Below are positions 1 through 8,876 of a stretch of DNA of 64,000 nt, in pieces (the first letter of the stretch is position 1; every line of letters starts with the position of its first letter). The DNA lies in contig NZ_JMSQ01000006.1 in NCBI RefSeq assembly GCF_000696575.1, positions 186,001 through 250,000 on the forward strand, in the 5' to 3' direction. The position numbers and the translations under genes are program-made. The notes under the pieces are model-generated. The model searched no databases and had not been told where the DNA came from. It was given only the letters and a program-made list of their open reading frames with translations. Source of the stretch: Siccibacter colletis. GTDB taxonomy: Bacteria; Pseudomonadota; Gammaproteobacteria; Enterobacterales; Enterobacteriaceae.

Positions 1-2
1 AC

Positions 3-848
3 GTCGCTATCCTTGAAGTGGGGCTGGGCGGGCGTCTGGATGCCACCAACCTGGTGGACGCCGACGTGGCGGTGGTGACCAGCATCGCACTGGATCACAT
101 CGACTGGCTGGGTCCGGATCGCGAGAGCATCGGTCGTGAAAAGGCGGGAGTGTTCCGTGCCGGTAAGCCTGCGGTGGTGGGCGAGCCGGATATGCCGCGC
201 AGCATCGCTGATGTCGCCGCAGAGAAGGGCGCGCTGTTGCTGCAGCGAGATAAGCAGTGGCGCTATGAGGTGCAAACCGACGGCTGGCGTTTCAGCGACG
301 CTCAGGGCGAGCTGACGGCGCTGCCGCTGCCGTTAGTGCCACAGCCTAACGCCGCTACGGCGCTTGCCGCGCTGCGTGCCAGCGGGCTTGCGGTGAGCGA
401 GGCGGTTATTCGCGAGGCGCTGGCTTCTGCGACGTTGCCGGGCCGTTTCCAGATTGTTCAGGACGCGCCGCAGGTGATCCTCGACGTTGCCCATAATCCC
501 CATGCTGCCGCTTATCTGGCGCAGCGCCTGGCACAGCAGCCGAAAAACGGACGCACGCTGGCGGTGATCGGCATGCTGCATGATAAGGACATTGCCGGTA
601 CGCTGGCCTGTCTGGAGCCGGTAGTCGATAGCTGGTATTGTGCCCCTCTGGACGGGCCGCGGGGCGCGAAGGCTGAAGAGCTGATTGCCCATCTGGGCGC
701 AGGCGAGCCGTTCGCAAGCGTGCCGCAGGCGTGGCTGCGTGCGATGTCTGAGGCAACGCCACAGGACACCGTGCTGGTGTGCGGCTCGTTTCACACGGTC
801 GCGCAGGTAATGGAAGAAATCGAAGCGGGGAGAACCGGTGGCAAGTAA
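3..848 (+). CDS. folC: Bifunctional folylpolyglutamate/dihydrofolate synthase (5' truncated by window edge)
   Basis: FolC adds glutate residues to folates and makes dihydrofolate from dihydropteroate in the cytosol; it is an ATP-dependent Mur-ligase relative. Only the C-terminal 281 residues are present. The frame is open from base 3 and reads VAILEVGLGGRLDATN, a hallmark FolC stretch, so the GTG at 18 is internal and not a start. The Mur-ligase-type segment DVAHNPHAA follows near the middle. The gene overlaps dedD by 11 bases, as expected of a folC-dedD operon. The identification is firm; the beginning simply lies outside the window. Confidence 0.96.
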   Translation, partial: VAILEVGLGGRLDATNLVDADVAVVTSIALDHIDWLGPDRESIGREKAGVFRAGKPAVVGEPDMPRSIADVAAEKGALLLQRDKQWRYEVQTDGWRFSDAQGELTALPLPLVPQPNAATALAALRASGLAVSEAVIREALASATLPGRFQIVQDAPQVILDVAHNPHAAAYLAQRLAQQPKNGRTLAVIGMLHDKDIAGTLACLEPVVDSWYCAPLDGPRGAKAEELIAHLGAGEPFASVPQAWLRAMSEATPQDTVLVCGSFHTVAQVMEEIEAGRTGGK

Positions 849-1557
849 GTTTCAGAACCGTTTAGTCGGCACCATTGTGCTGGTCGCGCTCGGGGTGATC
901 CTGCTTCCGGGCATGCTCGACGGGCAGAAAAAACACTATCAGGATGAGTTCGCCGCAATCCCGCTGGTGCCGAAGCCCGGGGATAACGACGAGCCGGACA
1001 TGCTGCCGGCAGCCACCCAGGCGCTGCCCGCGCAGCCGCCGGAGGGTGCCGCAGAAGAGGTGAGGGCGGGCAATGCCGCTGCACCGTCGCTGGACGGGAC
1101 GCAGATGGTCGCCGATAACGGCACGGGTATTGACGAGGCCCCGGTGCCGGCCGCGAAGCCGAAACCGACTCAGGTCAAGCCGAAGCCGCAGGAAGCCGCG
1201 AAACCGAAGCCGGTTGAAAAACCGCAGCCGCAGCGCGACACCACCGGGGAGCAGCTGGCGATGGCTAACGAGTCCCCTGACGTGGCCGAGCAAAAACCGA
1301 TCCCGGCACCGACCGGCAAGGCGTATGTGGTTCAGCTGGGTGCATTAAAAAATGCCGACAAAGTGAATGAAATTGTTGGTAAACTTCGCGCCAACGGGTA
1401 CCGCGTTTACACCTCGCCATCCACGCCGGTACCGGGCAAAATCACCCGTATTCTGGTCGGGCCGGACGCGTCACGCGATAAGCTGAAAGGCTCGCTGGGC
1501 GAGCTGAATCAGCTCTCCGGCCTGAACGGTGTGGTCATGGGGTATAGCGCCAACTGA
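838..1557 (+). CDS. dedD: DedD, SPOR-domain cell division protein
   Basis: DedD is an inner-membrane protein that binds septal peptidoglycan and helps cell constriction. The start is GTG at 838, inside the 3' end of folC. The protein has a short cytoplasmic tail, one membrane segment (about residues 9-27), a long Pro/Lys-rich linker (about 30-150, with repeated KPKP units) and a C-terminal SPOR domain beginning near YVVQLGALKNADK. At 239 residues it is slightly longer than E. coli DedD (220), mostly in the linker. A strong terminator follows, so folC-dedD ends here. Confidence 0.95.
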   Translation: MASKFQNRLVGTIVLVALGVILLPGMLDGQKKHYQDEFAAIPLVPKPGDNDEPDMLPAATQALPAQPPEGAAEEVRAGNAAAPSLDGTQMVADNGTGIDEAPVPAAKPKPTQVKPKPQEAAKPKPVEKPQPQRDTTGEQLAMANESPDVAEQKPIPAPTGKAYVVQLGALKNADKVNEIVGKLRANGYRVYTSPSTPVPGKITRILVGPDASRDKLKGSLGELNQLSGLNGVVMGYSAN

Positions 1558-1566
1558 TGCCGGATT

Positions 1567-1584
1567 GCTGCGGTTCGCCGCAGC
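1567..1584 (+). other. Hairpin with UUCG-type loop after dedD
   Basis: Seven-base arms GCTGCGG and CCGCAGC enclose TTCG, ten bases after the dedD stop. It has no T-run of its own. It probably protects the 3' end of the dedD message ahead of the terminator at 1618; that role is inferred. Confidence 0.5.
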
Positions 1585-1617
1585 GAAACGGGACAAAAAA
1601 GCAGCTAACTCCGCGAT

Positions 1618-1647
1618 GGCGTTGAATGTTTTTTCAACGCCTTTTTT
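1618..1647 (+). terminator. Rho-independent terminator after dedD
   Basis: Nine-base arms GGCGTTGAA and TTCAACGCC with a six-base loop are followed directly by six T. It separates dedD from the purine-regulated cvpA-purF unit. Confidence 0.88.
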
Positions 1648-1672
1648 ATTTCTGTAGGGCACGGAAATCCCT

Positions 1673-1701
1673 ACGCAAACGTTTTCTTTTTCTGTTAGAA
1701 T
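1673..1701 (+). promoter_or_regulatory. PurR operator and promoter of cvpA-purF
   Basis: ACGCAAACGTTTTCTT at 1673-1688 fits every fixed position of the PurR box (ANGCAANCGNTTNCNT). A -10-like TAGAAT lies at 1696-1701, so the operator covers the -35 region. In E. coli PurR with hypoxanthine or guanine represses cvpA-purF from this position. The operator is seen directly; the exact transcription start is inferred. Confidence 0.88.
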
Positions 1702-1744
1702 GCGCCCCGAACTGGACGACAGGGCGTAACATCGTGGGACACTT

Positions 1745-2233
1745 ATGGTCTGGATTGATTACGCCATTATCGCAATCGTTGGTTTTTCCGCTCTGGTTAG
1801 CCTGATTCGCGGCTTTGTTCGTGAAGCGTTATCGCTGGTGACATGGGGATGTGCTTTCTTTGTTGCCAGTCATTACTACACTTACCTGTCTGTCTGGTTT
1901 ACGGGCTTTGAAGACGAACTGGTACGTAATGGGATTGCCATCGCGGTGCTGTTTATCGCGACGCTTATCGTCGGCGCTGTCGTTAACTACGTGTTAGGCG
2001 CGCTGGTGGAAAAAACCGGCCTGTCGGGTACAGACCGGGTGTTAGGGATCTGCTTTGGTGCACTGCGCGGGGTGTTAATCGTCGCTGCCATTCTGTTCTT
2101 CCTTGATACCTTCACCGGCATGTCGAAAGGCGAAGACTGGCAGAAGTCAGTGTTAATCCCACACTTCAGCGTCATCATCGGGTGGTTCTTCGACTACCTG
2201 AAAGGCTCGTCAAGTTTTTTGCCCAGGGCGTAA
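1745..2233 (+). CDS. cvpA: CvpA family inner-membrane protein
   Basis: CvpA is a small inner-membrane protein needed for colicin V production and implicated in envelope homeostasis; its biochemical role is not established. The 162 residues contain about four hydrophobic segments (roughly 5-22, 28-45, 62-84, 100-120), with the family's Arg/Glu-containing loop RGFVREALSL after the first. Length matches the E. coli protein. It lies 34 bases before purF and shares the PurR-controlled promoter. Confidence 0.96.
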   Translation: MVWIDYAIIAIVGFSALVSLIRGFVREALSLVTWGCAFFVASHYYTYLSVWFTGFEDELVRNGIAIAVLFIATLIVGAVVNYVLGALVEKTGLSGTDRVLGICFGALRGVLIVAAILFFLDTFTGMSKGEDWQKSVLIPHFSVIIGWFFDYLKGSSSFLPRA

Positions 2234-2267
2234 GCCCTGTGATGTGGCTTAACGAGGAATAAGACGT

Positions 2268-3785
2268 ATGTGCGGTATTGTCGGTATCGCCGGTGTCATG
2301 CCGGTCAACCAGTCGATTTATGACGCGTTAACGGTGCTTCAGCACCGTGGGCAGGATGCCGCAGGCATCATCACCATTGATGCAAACAACTGCTTCCGTC
2401 TGCGTAAAGCAAACGGTCTGGTGAGCGATGTATTTGAAGCACGCCATATGCAGCGTATGCAGGGCAACATGGGTATCGGCCACGTGCGCTACCCTACCGC
2501 CGGCAGCTCAAGCGCATCCGAAGCGCAACCTTTCTACGTTAACTCTCCTTACGGCATTACCCTTGCTCACAATGGTAACCTGACCAACGCGCACGAACTG
2601 CGCAACAAGCTGTTTGAAGAGAAGCGTCGCCACATCAACACCACTTCAGATTCTGAAATCCTGCTCAACGTGTTCGCCAGCGAGCTGGATAACTTCCGCC
2701 ACTACCCGCTTGAGGCGGATAACATTTTTGCCGCCATCGCGGCGACTAACCGCCTGATCCGCGGTGCCTATGCCTGTGTGGCGATGATTATCGGCCACGG
2801 CATGGTCGCCTTCCGCGACCCGAACGGTATTCGCCCGCTGGTACTGGGCAAACGCGACGTGGGCGATGGTCGCACCGAGTATATGGTGGCCTCTGAGAGC
2901 GTGGCGCTGGATACCCTGGGCTTCGAATTCCTGCGCGACGTGGCGCCGGGCGAAGCGGTTTACATCACCGAGAAGGGCCAGCTGTTCACGCGCCAGTGCG
3001 CGGACAACCCGGTGAGCAACCCGTGCCTGTTCGAATACGTCTACTTCTCGCGTCCGGACTCTTTCATCGACAAAATTTCCGTCTACAGCGCGCGCGTCGG
3101 CATGGGGCAGAAGCTTGGCGAGAAGATCGCCCGCGAATGGGAAGATCTGGATATCGACGTGGTGATCCCGATCCCGGAGACCTCCTGCGATATCGCGCTG
3201 GAGATCGCGCGCATTCTCGATAAGCCATACCGTCAGGGGTTCGTGAAGAACCGCTACGTTGGCCGTACCTTTATCATGCCGGGCCAGCAGCTGCGCCGTA
3301 AGTCAGTGCGCCGCAAGCTCAACGCTAACCGCGCCGAGTTCCGCGACAAGAACGTGCTGCTGGTGGATGACTCCATCGTGCGCGGCACCACCTCGGAGCA
3401 GATTATCGAGATGGCGCGTGAAGCCGGGGCGAAGAAGGTCTATCTGGCCTCTGCGGCACCGGAAATCCGCTTCCCCAACGTCTACGGTATCGATATGCCG
3501 ACCGCCAACGAGCTGATTGCCCACGGCCGTGAAGTGGACGAGATCCGCCAGATCATCGGTGCTGACGGGCTTATCTTCCAGGACCTGGACGACCTGATTG
3601 ATGCGGTACGTGCGGAAAATCCGGATATTCAGCAGTTTGAATGCTCGGTATTTAACGGCGTGTACGTGACCAAAGACGTCGATCAGCAGTATCTCGACTA
3701 TCTCGACTCCCTGCGCAACGACGACACCAAAGCGCTGGTGCGCCAGAACGAAGTCGAAAACCTCGAAATGCATAACGAAGGCTAA
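2268..3785 (+). CDS. purF: Amidophosphoribosyltransferase
   Basis: PurF carries out the first committed step of purine synthesis, using glutamine and PRPP to make 5-phosphoribosylamine. It starts MCGIVGIAG, so Cys2 is the N-terminal nucleophile of the glutaminase domain (about 1-230). The phosphoribosyltransferase domain follows, with the PRPP loop [14 protein letters not shown] around residue 367. The 505-residue length is normal for the enterobacterial enzyme. It is cotranscribed with cvpA and feedback-controlled through the PurR box upstream. Confidence 0.98.
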   Translation: MCGIVGIAGVMPVNQSIYDALTVLQHRGQDAAGIITIDANNCFRLRKANGLVSDVFEARHMQRMQGNMGIGHVRYPTAGSSSASEAQPFYVNSPYGITLAHNGNLTNAHELRNKLFEEKRRHINTTSDSEILLNVFASELDNFRHYPLEADNIFAAIAATNRLIRGAYACVAMIIGHGMVAFRDPNGIRPLVLGKRDVGDGRTEYMVASESVALDTLGFEFLRDVAPGEAVYITEKGQLFTRQCADNPVSNPCLFEYVYFSRPDSFIDKISVYSARVGMGQKLGEKIAREWEDLDIDVVIPIPETSCDIALEIARILDKPYRQGFVKNRYVGRTFIMPGQQLRRKSVRRKLNANRAEFRDKNVLLVDDSIVRGTTSEQIIEMAREAGAKKVYLASAAPEIRFPNVYGIDMPTANELIAHGREVDEIRQIIGADGLIFQDLDDLIDAVRAENPDIQQFECSVFNGVYVTKDVDQQYLDYLDSLRNDDTKALVRQNEVENLEMHNEG

Positions 3786-3793
3786 CGCCTTTT

Positions 3794-3823
3794 GCCTTCC
3801 CTCTCGCGGGGGAAGGCCGTTTT
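3794..3823 (+). terminator. Possible terminator after purF
   Basis: GCCTTCCC and GGGAAGGC pair around an eight-base loop and are followed by CGTTTT. The T-run is short, so termination may be partial and allow read-through into ubiX. Confidence 0.5.
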
Positions 3824-3902
3824 CCTCCCGGCAACCGTGGGTTGCAACTCCCTGCGTATTACGGCAAAGTCAGCGCCAGATGCTTTTATTCAGGCGACAG
3901 AT

Positions 3903-4472
3903 ATGAAACGACTCATTGTTGGGATCTCCGGCGCAAGCGGTGCCATTTACGGGGTGCGCCTGTTACAGGTGCTGCGCGACGTGGCGGGGGTGGAAACCCA
4001 TCTGGTGATGAGCCAGGCGGCGCGTCAGACGCTGTCGCTGGAAACCGACTATTCGCTGCGCGACGTGCAGGCGCTGGCCGACGTGGTGCACGACACGCGC
4101 GACATTGCCGCCAGCATCTCCTCCGGCTCGTTCAAAACCGCCGGCATGATTATCCTGCCCTGTTCGATTAAAACCCTTTCCGGGATTGTGCACAGCTATA
4201 CCGACAGCCTGGTAACCCGCGCGGCTGACGTGGTGCTGAAAGAGCGCCGTCCGCTGGTGCTGGCCGTGCGCGAAACGCCGCTGCATCTGGGCCATCTGCG
4301 GCTGATGACCCAGGCCGCCGAGCTGGGTGCCATCATTATGCCGCCGGTACCGGCGTTCTATCATCGTCCGCAAAGCCTCGACGATGTGATTAACCAGACC
4401 GTGAATCGCGTGCTGGACCAGTTTGATATTGAGCTGCCCGCCGATCTGTTCACCCGCTGGCAGGGTGCCTGA
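3903..4472 (+). CDS. ubiX: UbiX, flavin prenyltransferase
   Basis: UbiX prenylates FMN with dimethylallyl phosphate to make prenyl-FMN, the cofactor of the UbiD decarboxylase in ubiquinone synthesis. The start is ATG 3903 (MKRLIVGISGASGAIYG), giving 189 residues, the length of E. coli UbiX; the open frame upstream to 3792 has no family similarity. The FMN-binding N-terminal loop GISGASGA and the segment SISSGSFKTAGMIILPCS are present. It stands alone between purF and argT. Confidence 0.96.
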   Translation: MKRLIVGISGASGAIYGVRLLQVLRDVAGVETHLVMSQAARQTLSLETDYSLRDVQALADVVHDTRDIAASISSGSFKTAGMIILPCSIKTLSGIVHSYTDSLVTRAADVVLKERRPLVLAVRETPLHLGHLRLMTQAAELGAIIMPPVPAFYHRPQSLDDVINQTVNRVLDQFDIELPADLFTRWQGA

Positions 4473-4519
4473 AGCACGCTTTTAGTGCAAAGCGAGGCGC
4501 GGTGCCTCATTTTGGCGCA
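4473..4519 (+). promoter_or_regulatory. Two NtrC-like enhancer sites upstream of argT
   Basis: Compared with the NtrC consensus TGCACCANNNTGGTGCA, 4473-4489 (AGCAC...TAGTGCA) and 4503-4519 (TGCCTCA...TGGCGCA) both keep most fixed positions. Their starts are 30 bases apart, close to three helical turns. They lie about 170-200 bases before a sigma-54 promoter motif, a normal enhancer arrangement. Nitrogen control of argT is known in E. coli and Salmonella; NtrC binding here is inferred. Confidence 0.6.
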
Positions 4520-4671
4520 AATCTGCAAGCGCGATCATATCCTGCAAAATTAACTTCCTCCTGAGCCTCTTCTCCCTCCGGCAACCGCCGGAAGGGTGCT
4601 ATCTTTCATTGCTGAGCGTGATTGCAACCTTTCGTTAACATTTGCCACCCCCTCGTGCGTTCCGCGAAAAG

Positions 4672-4687
4672 TGGCACAAGAAGTGCA
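4672..4687 (+). promoter_or_regulatory. Sigma-54 promoter of argT
   Basis: TGGCAC-N5-GTGCA carries GG at 4673-4674 and GC at 4685-4686, exactly ten bases apart as RpoN requires. It lies about 60 bases before the argT start. The motif and spacing are visible; activity depends on the NtrC-like sites upstream. Confidence 0.82.
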
Positions 4688-4746
4688 ACACCTTCGGGCA
4701 ACACACAACATTCGATAATAAAAATCTCATCACTTGAGGGTTATGT

Positions 4747-5529
4747 ATGAACAAGAAGGCTCTTGCTCTGTCACTGCTGCTCGGGCTGTCTGTCAGCGCC
4801 AGCACCTTTGCAGCACTTCCGCAGACCGTTCGTATTGGTACGGATGCCACCTATGCGCCGTTTTCCTCTAAAGATGCCAAAGGCGAGTTCGTCGGCTTCG
4901 ATATCGATCTCGGCAATGAGATGTGCAAACGCATGCAGGTGAAATGTACCTGGGTGGGTAGCGATTTCGACGCGCTGATCCCGTCTCTGAAAGCGAAGAA
5001 AATCGATGCGATTATCTCCTCGCTCTCCATCACCGAAAAACGCCAGCAGGAAATTGCCTTCTCTGAAAAGCTTTACGCAGCGGATTCGCGCCTTATCGCC
5101 GCCAAAGGCTCGCCGATCACCCCGGAGATTGACGTCCTGAAAGGCAAGCACGTCGGTGTGCTGCAGGGCTCAACCCAGGAGTCGTACGCTAACGCCAACT
5201 GGCGCAACAAGGGCGTGGACGTGGTGGCCTACCAGAACCAGGATCTGATTTACTCCGACCTGGCCGCCGGTCGCCTTGATGCCGCGTTCCAGGATGAAGT
5301 GGCTGCCAGCGAAGGTTTCCTCAAGCAGCCTGCCGGTAAAGAATTTGCCTTCGCGGGCCCGTCCGTGAAGGACAAGCAGTATTTTGGCGACGGCACTGGC
5401 ATTGGCCTGCGTAAAGATGACGCCGAGCTGAAAGCCGCGTTCGATAAAGCGTTTGCTGAACTGCGTAAAGACGGCACCTACGACAAGTTCGCGAAGAAGT
5501 ATTTCGACTTCAACGTCTACGGCGACTAA
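4747..5529 (+). CDS. argT: Lysine/arginine/ornithine-binding periplasmic protein
   Basis: ArgT is the periplasmic receptor that delivers lysine, arginine and ornithine to the HisQMP2 membrane complex. It has a signal peptide (about residues 1-22, cleaved after TFA, mature end ALPQ). The mature part is a type II solute-binding protein with the family stretch TDATYAPF and the hinge-side motif [11 protein letters not shown]. The 260-residue length is standard. It is a tandem paralog of hisJ, with its own sigma-54 promoter. Confidence 0.97.
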   Translation: MNKKALALSLLLGLSVSASTFAALPQTVRIGTDATYAPFSSKDAKGEFVGFDIDLGNEMCKRMQVKCTWVGSDFDALIPSLKAKKIDAIISSLSITEKRQQEIAFSEKLYAADSRLIAAKGSPITPEIDVLKGKHVGVLQGSTQESYANANWRNKGVDVVAYQNQDLIYSDLAAGRLDAAFQDEVAASEGFLKQPAGKEFAFAGPSVKDKQYFGDGTGIGLRKDDAELKAAFDKAFAELRKDGTYDKFAKKYFDFNVYGD

Positions 5530-5536
5530 GCGCGCC

Positions 5537-5575
5537 TGCGCCACGCTGGTGCACGCATTGCACCAGCGTGGCGCA
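5537..5575. promoter_or_regulatory. Two near-consensus NtrC sites as a perfect inverted repeat upstream of hisJ
   Basis: A perfect 17-base inverted repeat (5537-5553 and 5559-5575, five-base spacer) could be read as a terminator hairpin, but no T-run follows. Each arm matches the NtrC consensus TGCACCANNNTGGTGCA at 13 of 14 fixed positions, and their centres lie 22 bases apart. Together with the sigma-54-like motif at 5651 this looks like an enhancer for hisJ. In the argT transcript the same sequence would also form a strong 3' stem. Confidence 0.65.
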
Positions 5576-5650
5576 TAACTGCATAGTTACGCACCAGAAT
5601 TGTGAAGATGCGCGCATACCGCAGAATATTTTGCCCTGTCATGCATAAAA

Positions 5651-5666
5651 TGGCACGATACCAGCA
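5651..5666 (+). promoter_or_regulatory. Sigma-54-like promoter of hisJQMP
   Basis: TGGCACG-N4-CAGCA has the invariant GG (5652-5653) and GC (5664-5665) ten bases apart. The -12 element is CAGC instead of TTGC, so it may be weak. It sits about 55 bases before hisJ and roughly 80-110 bases after the paired NtrC-like sites. Confidence 0.55.
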
Positions 5667-5718
5667 CTTTTATCCTTATACGCTTTCCGTTTAAAAAAAG
5701 AGTCTGACGAGGATTTTT

Positions 5719-6501
5719 ATGAAGAAGCTGGTTTTGTCTTTATCTCTGGCGCTGGCGTTCTCCAGCGTATCCACTGCATTCGCCGCGCTGCCGTCTACCG
5801 TACGTATCGGCACCGATCCGACTTATGCCCCGTTTGAATCGAAAAATGCCCAGGGTGAGCTGGTCGGTTTTGACATCGATCTGGCGAAAGAGCTATGCAA
5901 ACGCATTCAGACCAAATGTACCTTCGTGGAGAACCCGCTGGACGCGCTGATCCCGTCGCTGAAAGCGAAGAAAATCGATGCCATCATGTCATCCCTGTCG
6001 ATCACCGAAAAACGCCAGCAGGAAATCGCCTTTACCGACAAACTTTATGCCGCCGATTCGCGTCTGGTGGTAGCAAAAGGGTCGGCTATCGAGCCTTCAC
6101 TGGAGAAGCTGCAGGGCAAACGCGTCGGCGTGCTGCAGGGCACCACGCAGGAAACCTACGGTAACGTCCACTGGGCACCGAAAGGCGTGGAGATTGTCTC
6201 CTATCAGGGGCAGGACAACATCTACGCCGACCTGACCGCCGGGCGTATCGACGCTGCGTTCCAGGACGAAGTGGCTGCCAGCGAAGGCTTCCTGAAACAG
6301 CCGATCGGTAAAGACTACCAGTTCGGCGGCCCGTCAATTAAAGATGAAAAGCTGTTTGGCGTCGGCACCGGTATGGGTCTGCGTAAAGAGGATAAGGAAC
6401 TGCGCGAAGCGCTGAATAAAGCGTTTGCCGACATGCGCGCGGATGGAACCTACGAAAAACTGGCGAAAAAGTATTTTGATTTTGATGTGTACGGTGGCTA
6501 A
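5719..6501 (+). CDS. hisJ: Histidine-binding periplasmic protein
   Basis: HisJ binds L-histidine in the periplasm and docks on HisQMP2. The signal peptide covers about residues 1-22 (cleavage after AFA, mature ALPS). The mature part closely parallels ArgT ([33 protein letters not shown]), showing a tandem duplication. Length is 260 residues, as in E. coli. A GC-rich imperfect stem lies in the 103-base gap before hisQ; a structure at this position is known in enteric bacteria to favour more receptor than permease. Confidence 0.97.
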   Translation: MKKLVLSLSLALAFSSVSTAFAALPSTVRIGTDPTYAPFESKNAQGELVGFDIDLAKELCKRIQTKCTFVENPLDALIPSLKAKKIDAIMSSLSITEKRQQEIAFTDKLYAADSRLVVAKGSAIEPSLEKLQGKRVGVLQGTTQETYGNVHWAPKGVEIVSYQGQDNIYADLTAGRIDAAFQDEVAASEGFLKQPIGKDYQFGGPSIKDEKLFGVGTGMGLRKEDKELREALNKAFADMRADGTYEKLAKKYFDFDVYGG

Positions 6502-6604
6502 ACCCCACCTGTGAGCAAGGTGCGATCCCCGTCGCCGCGCGTCATGTGCGGCGGCGGACCACAAGACACCGCTCGCTGAATACCACTTATCACAGGACAG
6601 TCGC

Positions 6605-7291
6605 ATGCTGCACGGGTTTTCTCAGGTCATATTTCAGGGCGCGTTGGTGACGCTTGAACTCGCCATCACCTCCGTCATCCTCTCCGTTTTCATCGGCCTG
6701 GCCGGTGCGGCGGCAAAACTTTCCCGCAACCGTCCGCTGGCGTTGCTGTTTGAAGCCTATACCACGTTGATCCGCGGCGTGCCGGATCTGGTGCTGATGC
6801 TGCTCATCTTTTACGGGCTGCAAATCGTGCTCAACAGCATCACCGAGGCCCTGGGGGTCGGACAGTTTGACATCGACCCGATGGTGGCGGGGATCATTAC
6901 CCTCGGCTTTATCTACGGTGCCTACTTTACCGAAACCTTCCGCGGCGCCTTTATGGCGGTGCCGAAGGGGCATATCGAAGCCGCCACCGCGTTTGGCTTC
7001 ACCAACGGGCAGACCTTCCGCCGCATTCTGTTCCCGGCGATGATGCGCTATGCGCTGCCCGGCATCGGCAACAACTGGCAGGTGATTCTCAAAGCTACGG
7101 CGCTGGTGTCGCTGCTGGGGCTGGAAGACGTGGTGAAAGCCACGCAGCTGGCCGGGAAAAGCACCTGGGAGCCGTTTTATTTTGCCATTGTCTGCGGGGT
7201 GATTTATCTGGTGTTTACTACCGTATCGAACGGCGTGCTGTGGCTGCTTGAGCGTCGCTACACCGTGGGCGTGAAGAGGGCAGAGCTGTGA
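6605..7291 (+). CDS. hisQ: Histidine/LAO ABC transporter permease HisQ
   Basis: HisQ is one of two inner-membrane subunits of the HisQMP2 importer. The 228 residues contain about five membrane helices and the EAA loop that contacts the ATPase (EAATAFGFTNGQTFRRILFP, around residues 120-139). It overlaps hisM by four bases (GTGA), which points to translational coupling and equal amounts of the two permeases. Confidence 0.97.
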   Translation: MLHGFSQVIFQGALVTLELAITSVILSVFIGLAGAAAKLSRNRPLALLFEAYTTLIRGVPDLVLMLLIFYGLQIVLNSITEALGVGQFDIDPMVAGIITLGFIYGAYFTETFRGAFMAVPKGHIEAATAFGFTNGQTFRRILFPAMMRYALPGIGNNWQVILKATALVSLLGLEDVVKATQLAGKSTWEPFYFAIVCGVIYLVFTTVSNGVLWLLERRYTVGVKRAEL

Positions 7292-8007
7292 TCGAGATTA
7301 TTCAGGAGTACTGGAAGTCCCTGCTCTGGACCGACGGCTATCGCTTTACCGGCGTGGCGATTACGCTGTGGCTGCTGATCGCCTCGGTGGTGATGGGCGG
7401 TATTCTGGCCGTGTTTCTCGCCATCGGCCGCGTCTCCAGCAATAAATTTATTCAGTTCCCGATCTGGCTGTTTACCTGGGTGTTTCGCGGCACGCCGCTC
7501 TATGTCCAGCTGCTGGTGTTCTACTCCGGGATGTACACGCTGGAGATCGTAAAAGGCACCGAGATGCTCAACGCCTTTTTCCGCAGCGGGCTGAACTGTA
7601 CCGTGCTGGCGCTGACGCTCAATACCTGTGCCTATACCACCGAAATCTTTGCCGGTGCGATTCGCGCCGTGCCGCACGGCGAAATTGAAGCCGCGCGCGC
7701 CTACGGTTTCTCGCGCTTCAAAATGTACCGCTGCATTATTTTGCCGTCGGCTCTGCGCATCGCGCTGCCGGCCTACAGCAATGAAGTGATCCTGATGCTG
7801 CACTCCACGGCGCTGGCCTTCACCGCCACGGTGCCGGATCTGCTGAAGATCGCCCGGGATATTAACTCGGCGACCTATCAGCCGTTTACCGCCTTTGGCC
7901 TCGCTGCGGTGCTGTACCTGATTATCTCTTATGTCCTGATTAGCCTGTTCCGCAAAGCGGAGAAGCGCTGGCTGGGGCACGTTAAACCGACTTCCCCGTC
8001 GCACTGA
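7288..8007 (+). CDS. hisM: Histidine/LAO ABC transporter permease HisM
   Basis: HisM is the second permease subunit. It starts at GTG 7288 inside the hisQ stop region and runs 239 residues, one more than in E. coli. About five membrane helices and an EAA loop (EAARAYGFSRFKMYRCIILP) are visible. HisM pairs with HisQ to form the translocation path and binds HisP on the cytoplasmic face. Confidence 0.97.
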   Translation: MIEIIQEYWKSLLWTDGYRFTGVAITLWLLIASVVMGGILAVFLAIGRVSSNKFIQFPIWLFTWVFRGTPLYVQLLVFYSGMYTLEIVKGTEMLNAFFRSGLNCTVLALTLNTCAYTTEIFAGAIRAVPHGEIEAARAYGFSRFKMYRCIILPSALRIALPAYSNEVILMLHSTALAFTATVPDLLKIARDINSATYQPFTAFGLAAVLYLIISYVLISLFRKAEKRWLGHVKPTSPSH

Positions 8008-8018
8008 GTGATTAACGC

Positions 8019-8792
8019 ATGTCCGAGAATAAATTAAATGTTACCGATCTGCACAAGCGCTACGGCGAACATGAAGTGCTGAAAGGGGTGTCTTTAAAAG
8101 CGAACGCCGGGGATGTGATCAGCATTATCGGCTCGTCAGGCTCCGGAAAAAGCACCTTCCTGCGCTGTATTAACTTCCTCGAAAAACCGAGCGAAGGCAC
8201 GATTGTGGTGAGCAACCAGAACATCACCTTAGTGCGCGACAAAGACGGCCAGCTTAAGGTGGCGGATAAAAACCAGCTGCGCCTGCTGCGCACCCGTCTG
8301 ACGATGGTGTTTCAGCACTTCAATCTCTGGAGCCACATGACGGTGCTGGAGAACGTGATGGAAGCGCCGATTCAGGTGCTTGGCCTGAGCAAGGCGGATG
8401 CCCGCGAGCGGGCGCTGAAGTATCTGGCGAAGGTGGGCATCGACGAGCGCGCCCAGGGGAAATACCCGGTGCATCTCTCCGGCGGCCAGCAGCAGCGCGT
8501 CTCTATTGCCCGTGCGCTGGCGATGGAGCCGGAGGTGCTGCTGTTCGATGAGCCGACCTCGGCGCTCGACCCGGAACTGGTGGGGGAAGTGCTGCGCATT
8601 ATGCAGCAGCTCGCCGAAGAGGGAAAAACCATGGTGGTGGTGACCCACGAGATGGAGTTCGCCCGTCACGTCTCCAGCCATGTTATTTTCCTGCACCAGG
8701 GAAAAATCGAGGAAGAGGGCGCGCCGGAAGCAGTATTCAACAACCCGCAAAGCCCGCGTCTGCAGCAGTTCTTAAAAGGCTCGCTGAAGTAA
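8019..8792 (+). CDS. hisP: Histidine/LAO ABC transporter ATPase HisP
   Basis: HisP hydrolyses ATP to drive amino-acid import. Walker A is GSSGSGKST at residues 38-46, the ABC signature LSGGQQQR near 153, Walker [13 protein letters not shown] near 173-184 and the switch histidine in VVTHEM. It is 257 residues long and follows hisM by 11 bases. A weak hairpin (8822-8840, GCCCTC/GAGGGC) lies between it and the convergent yfcH. E. coli yfcI (rpnB), which sits here, is absent. Confidence 0.98.
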   Translation: MSENKLNVTDLHKRYGEHEVLKGVSLKANAGDVISIIGSSGSGKSTFLRCINFLEKPSEGTIVVSNQNITLVRDKDGQLKVADKNQLRLLRTRLTMVFQHFNLWSHMTVLENVMEAPIQVLGLSKADARERALKYLAKVGIDERAQGKYPVHLSGGQQQRVSIARALAMEPEVLLFDEPTSALDPELVGEVLRIMQQLAEEGKTMVVVTHEMEFARHVSSHVIFLHQGKIEEEGAPEAVFNNPQSPRLQQFLKGSLK

Positions 8793-8876
8793 GTTAAGGC
8801 GACAATGCCACCCTTCACCCGGCCCTCTTATCAGGAGGGCGTGGGAAAGGGGGCTCAGATATGAGGCATCGCCGGA

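Noticed and set aside
5537-5575. Terminator for argT
   Set aside because: The stem is perfect but no T-run follows, and both arms match NtrC sites; it was recorded as regulatory instead.
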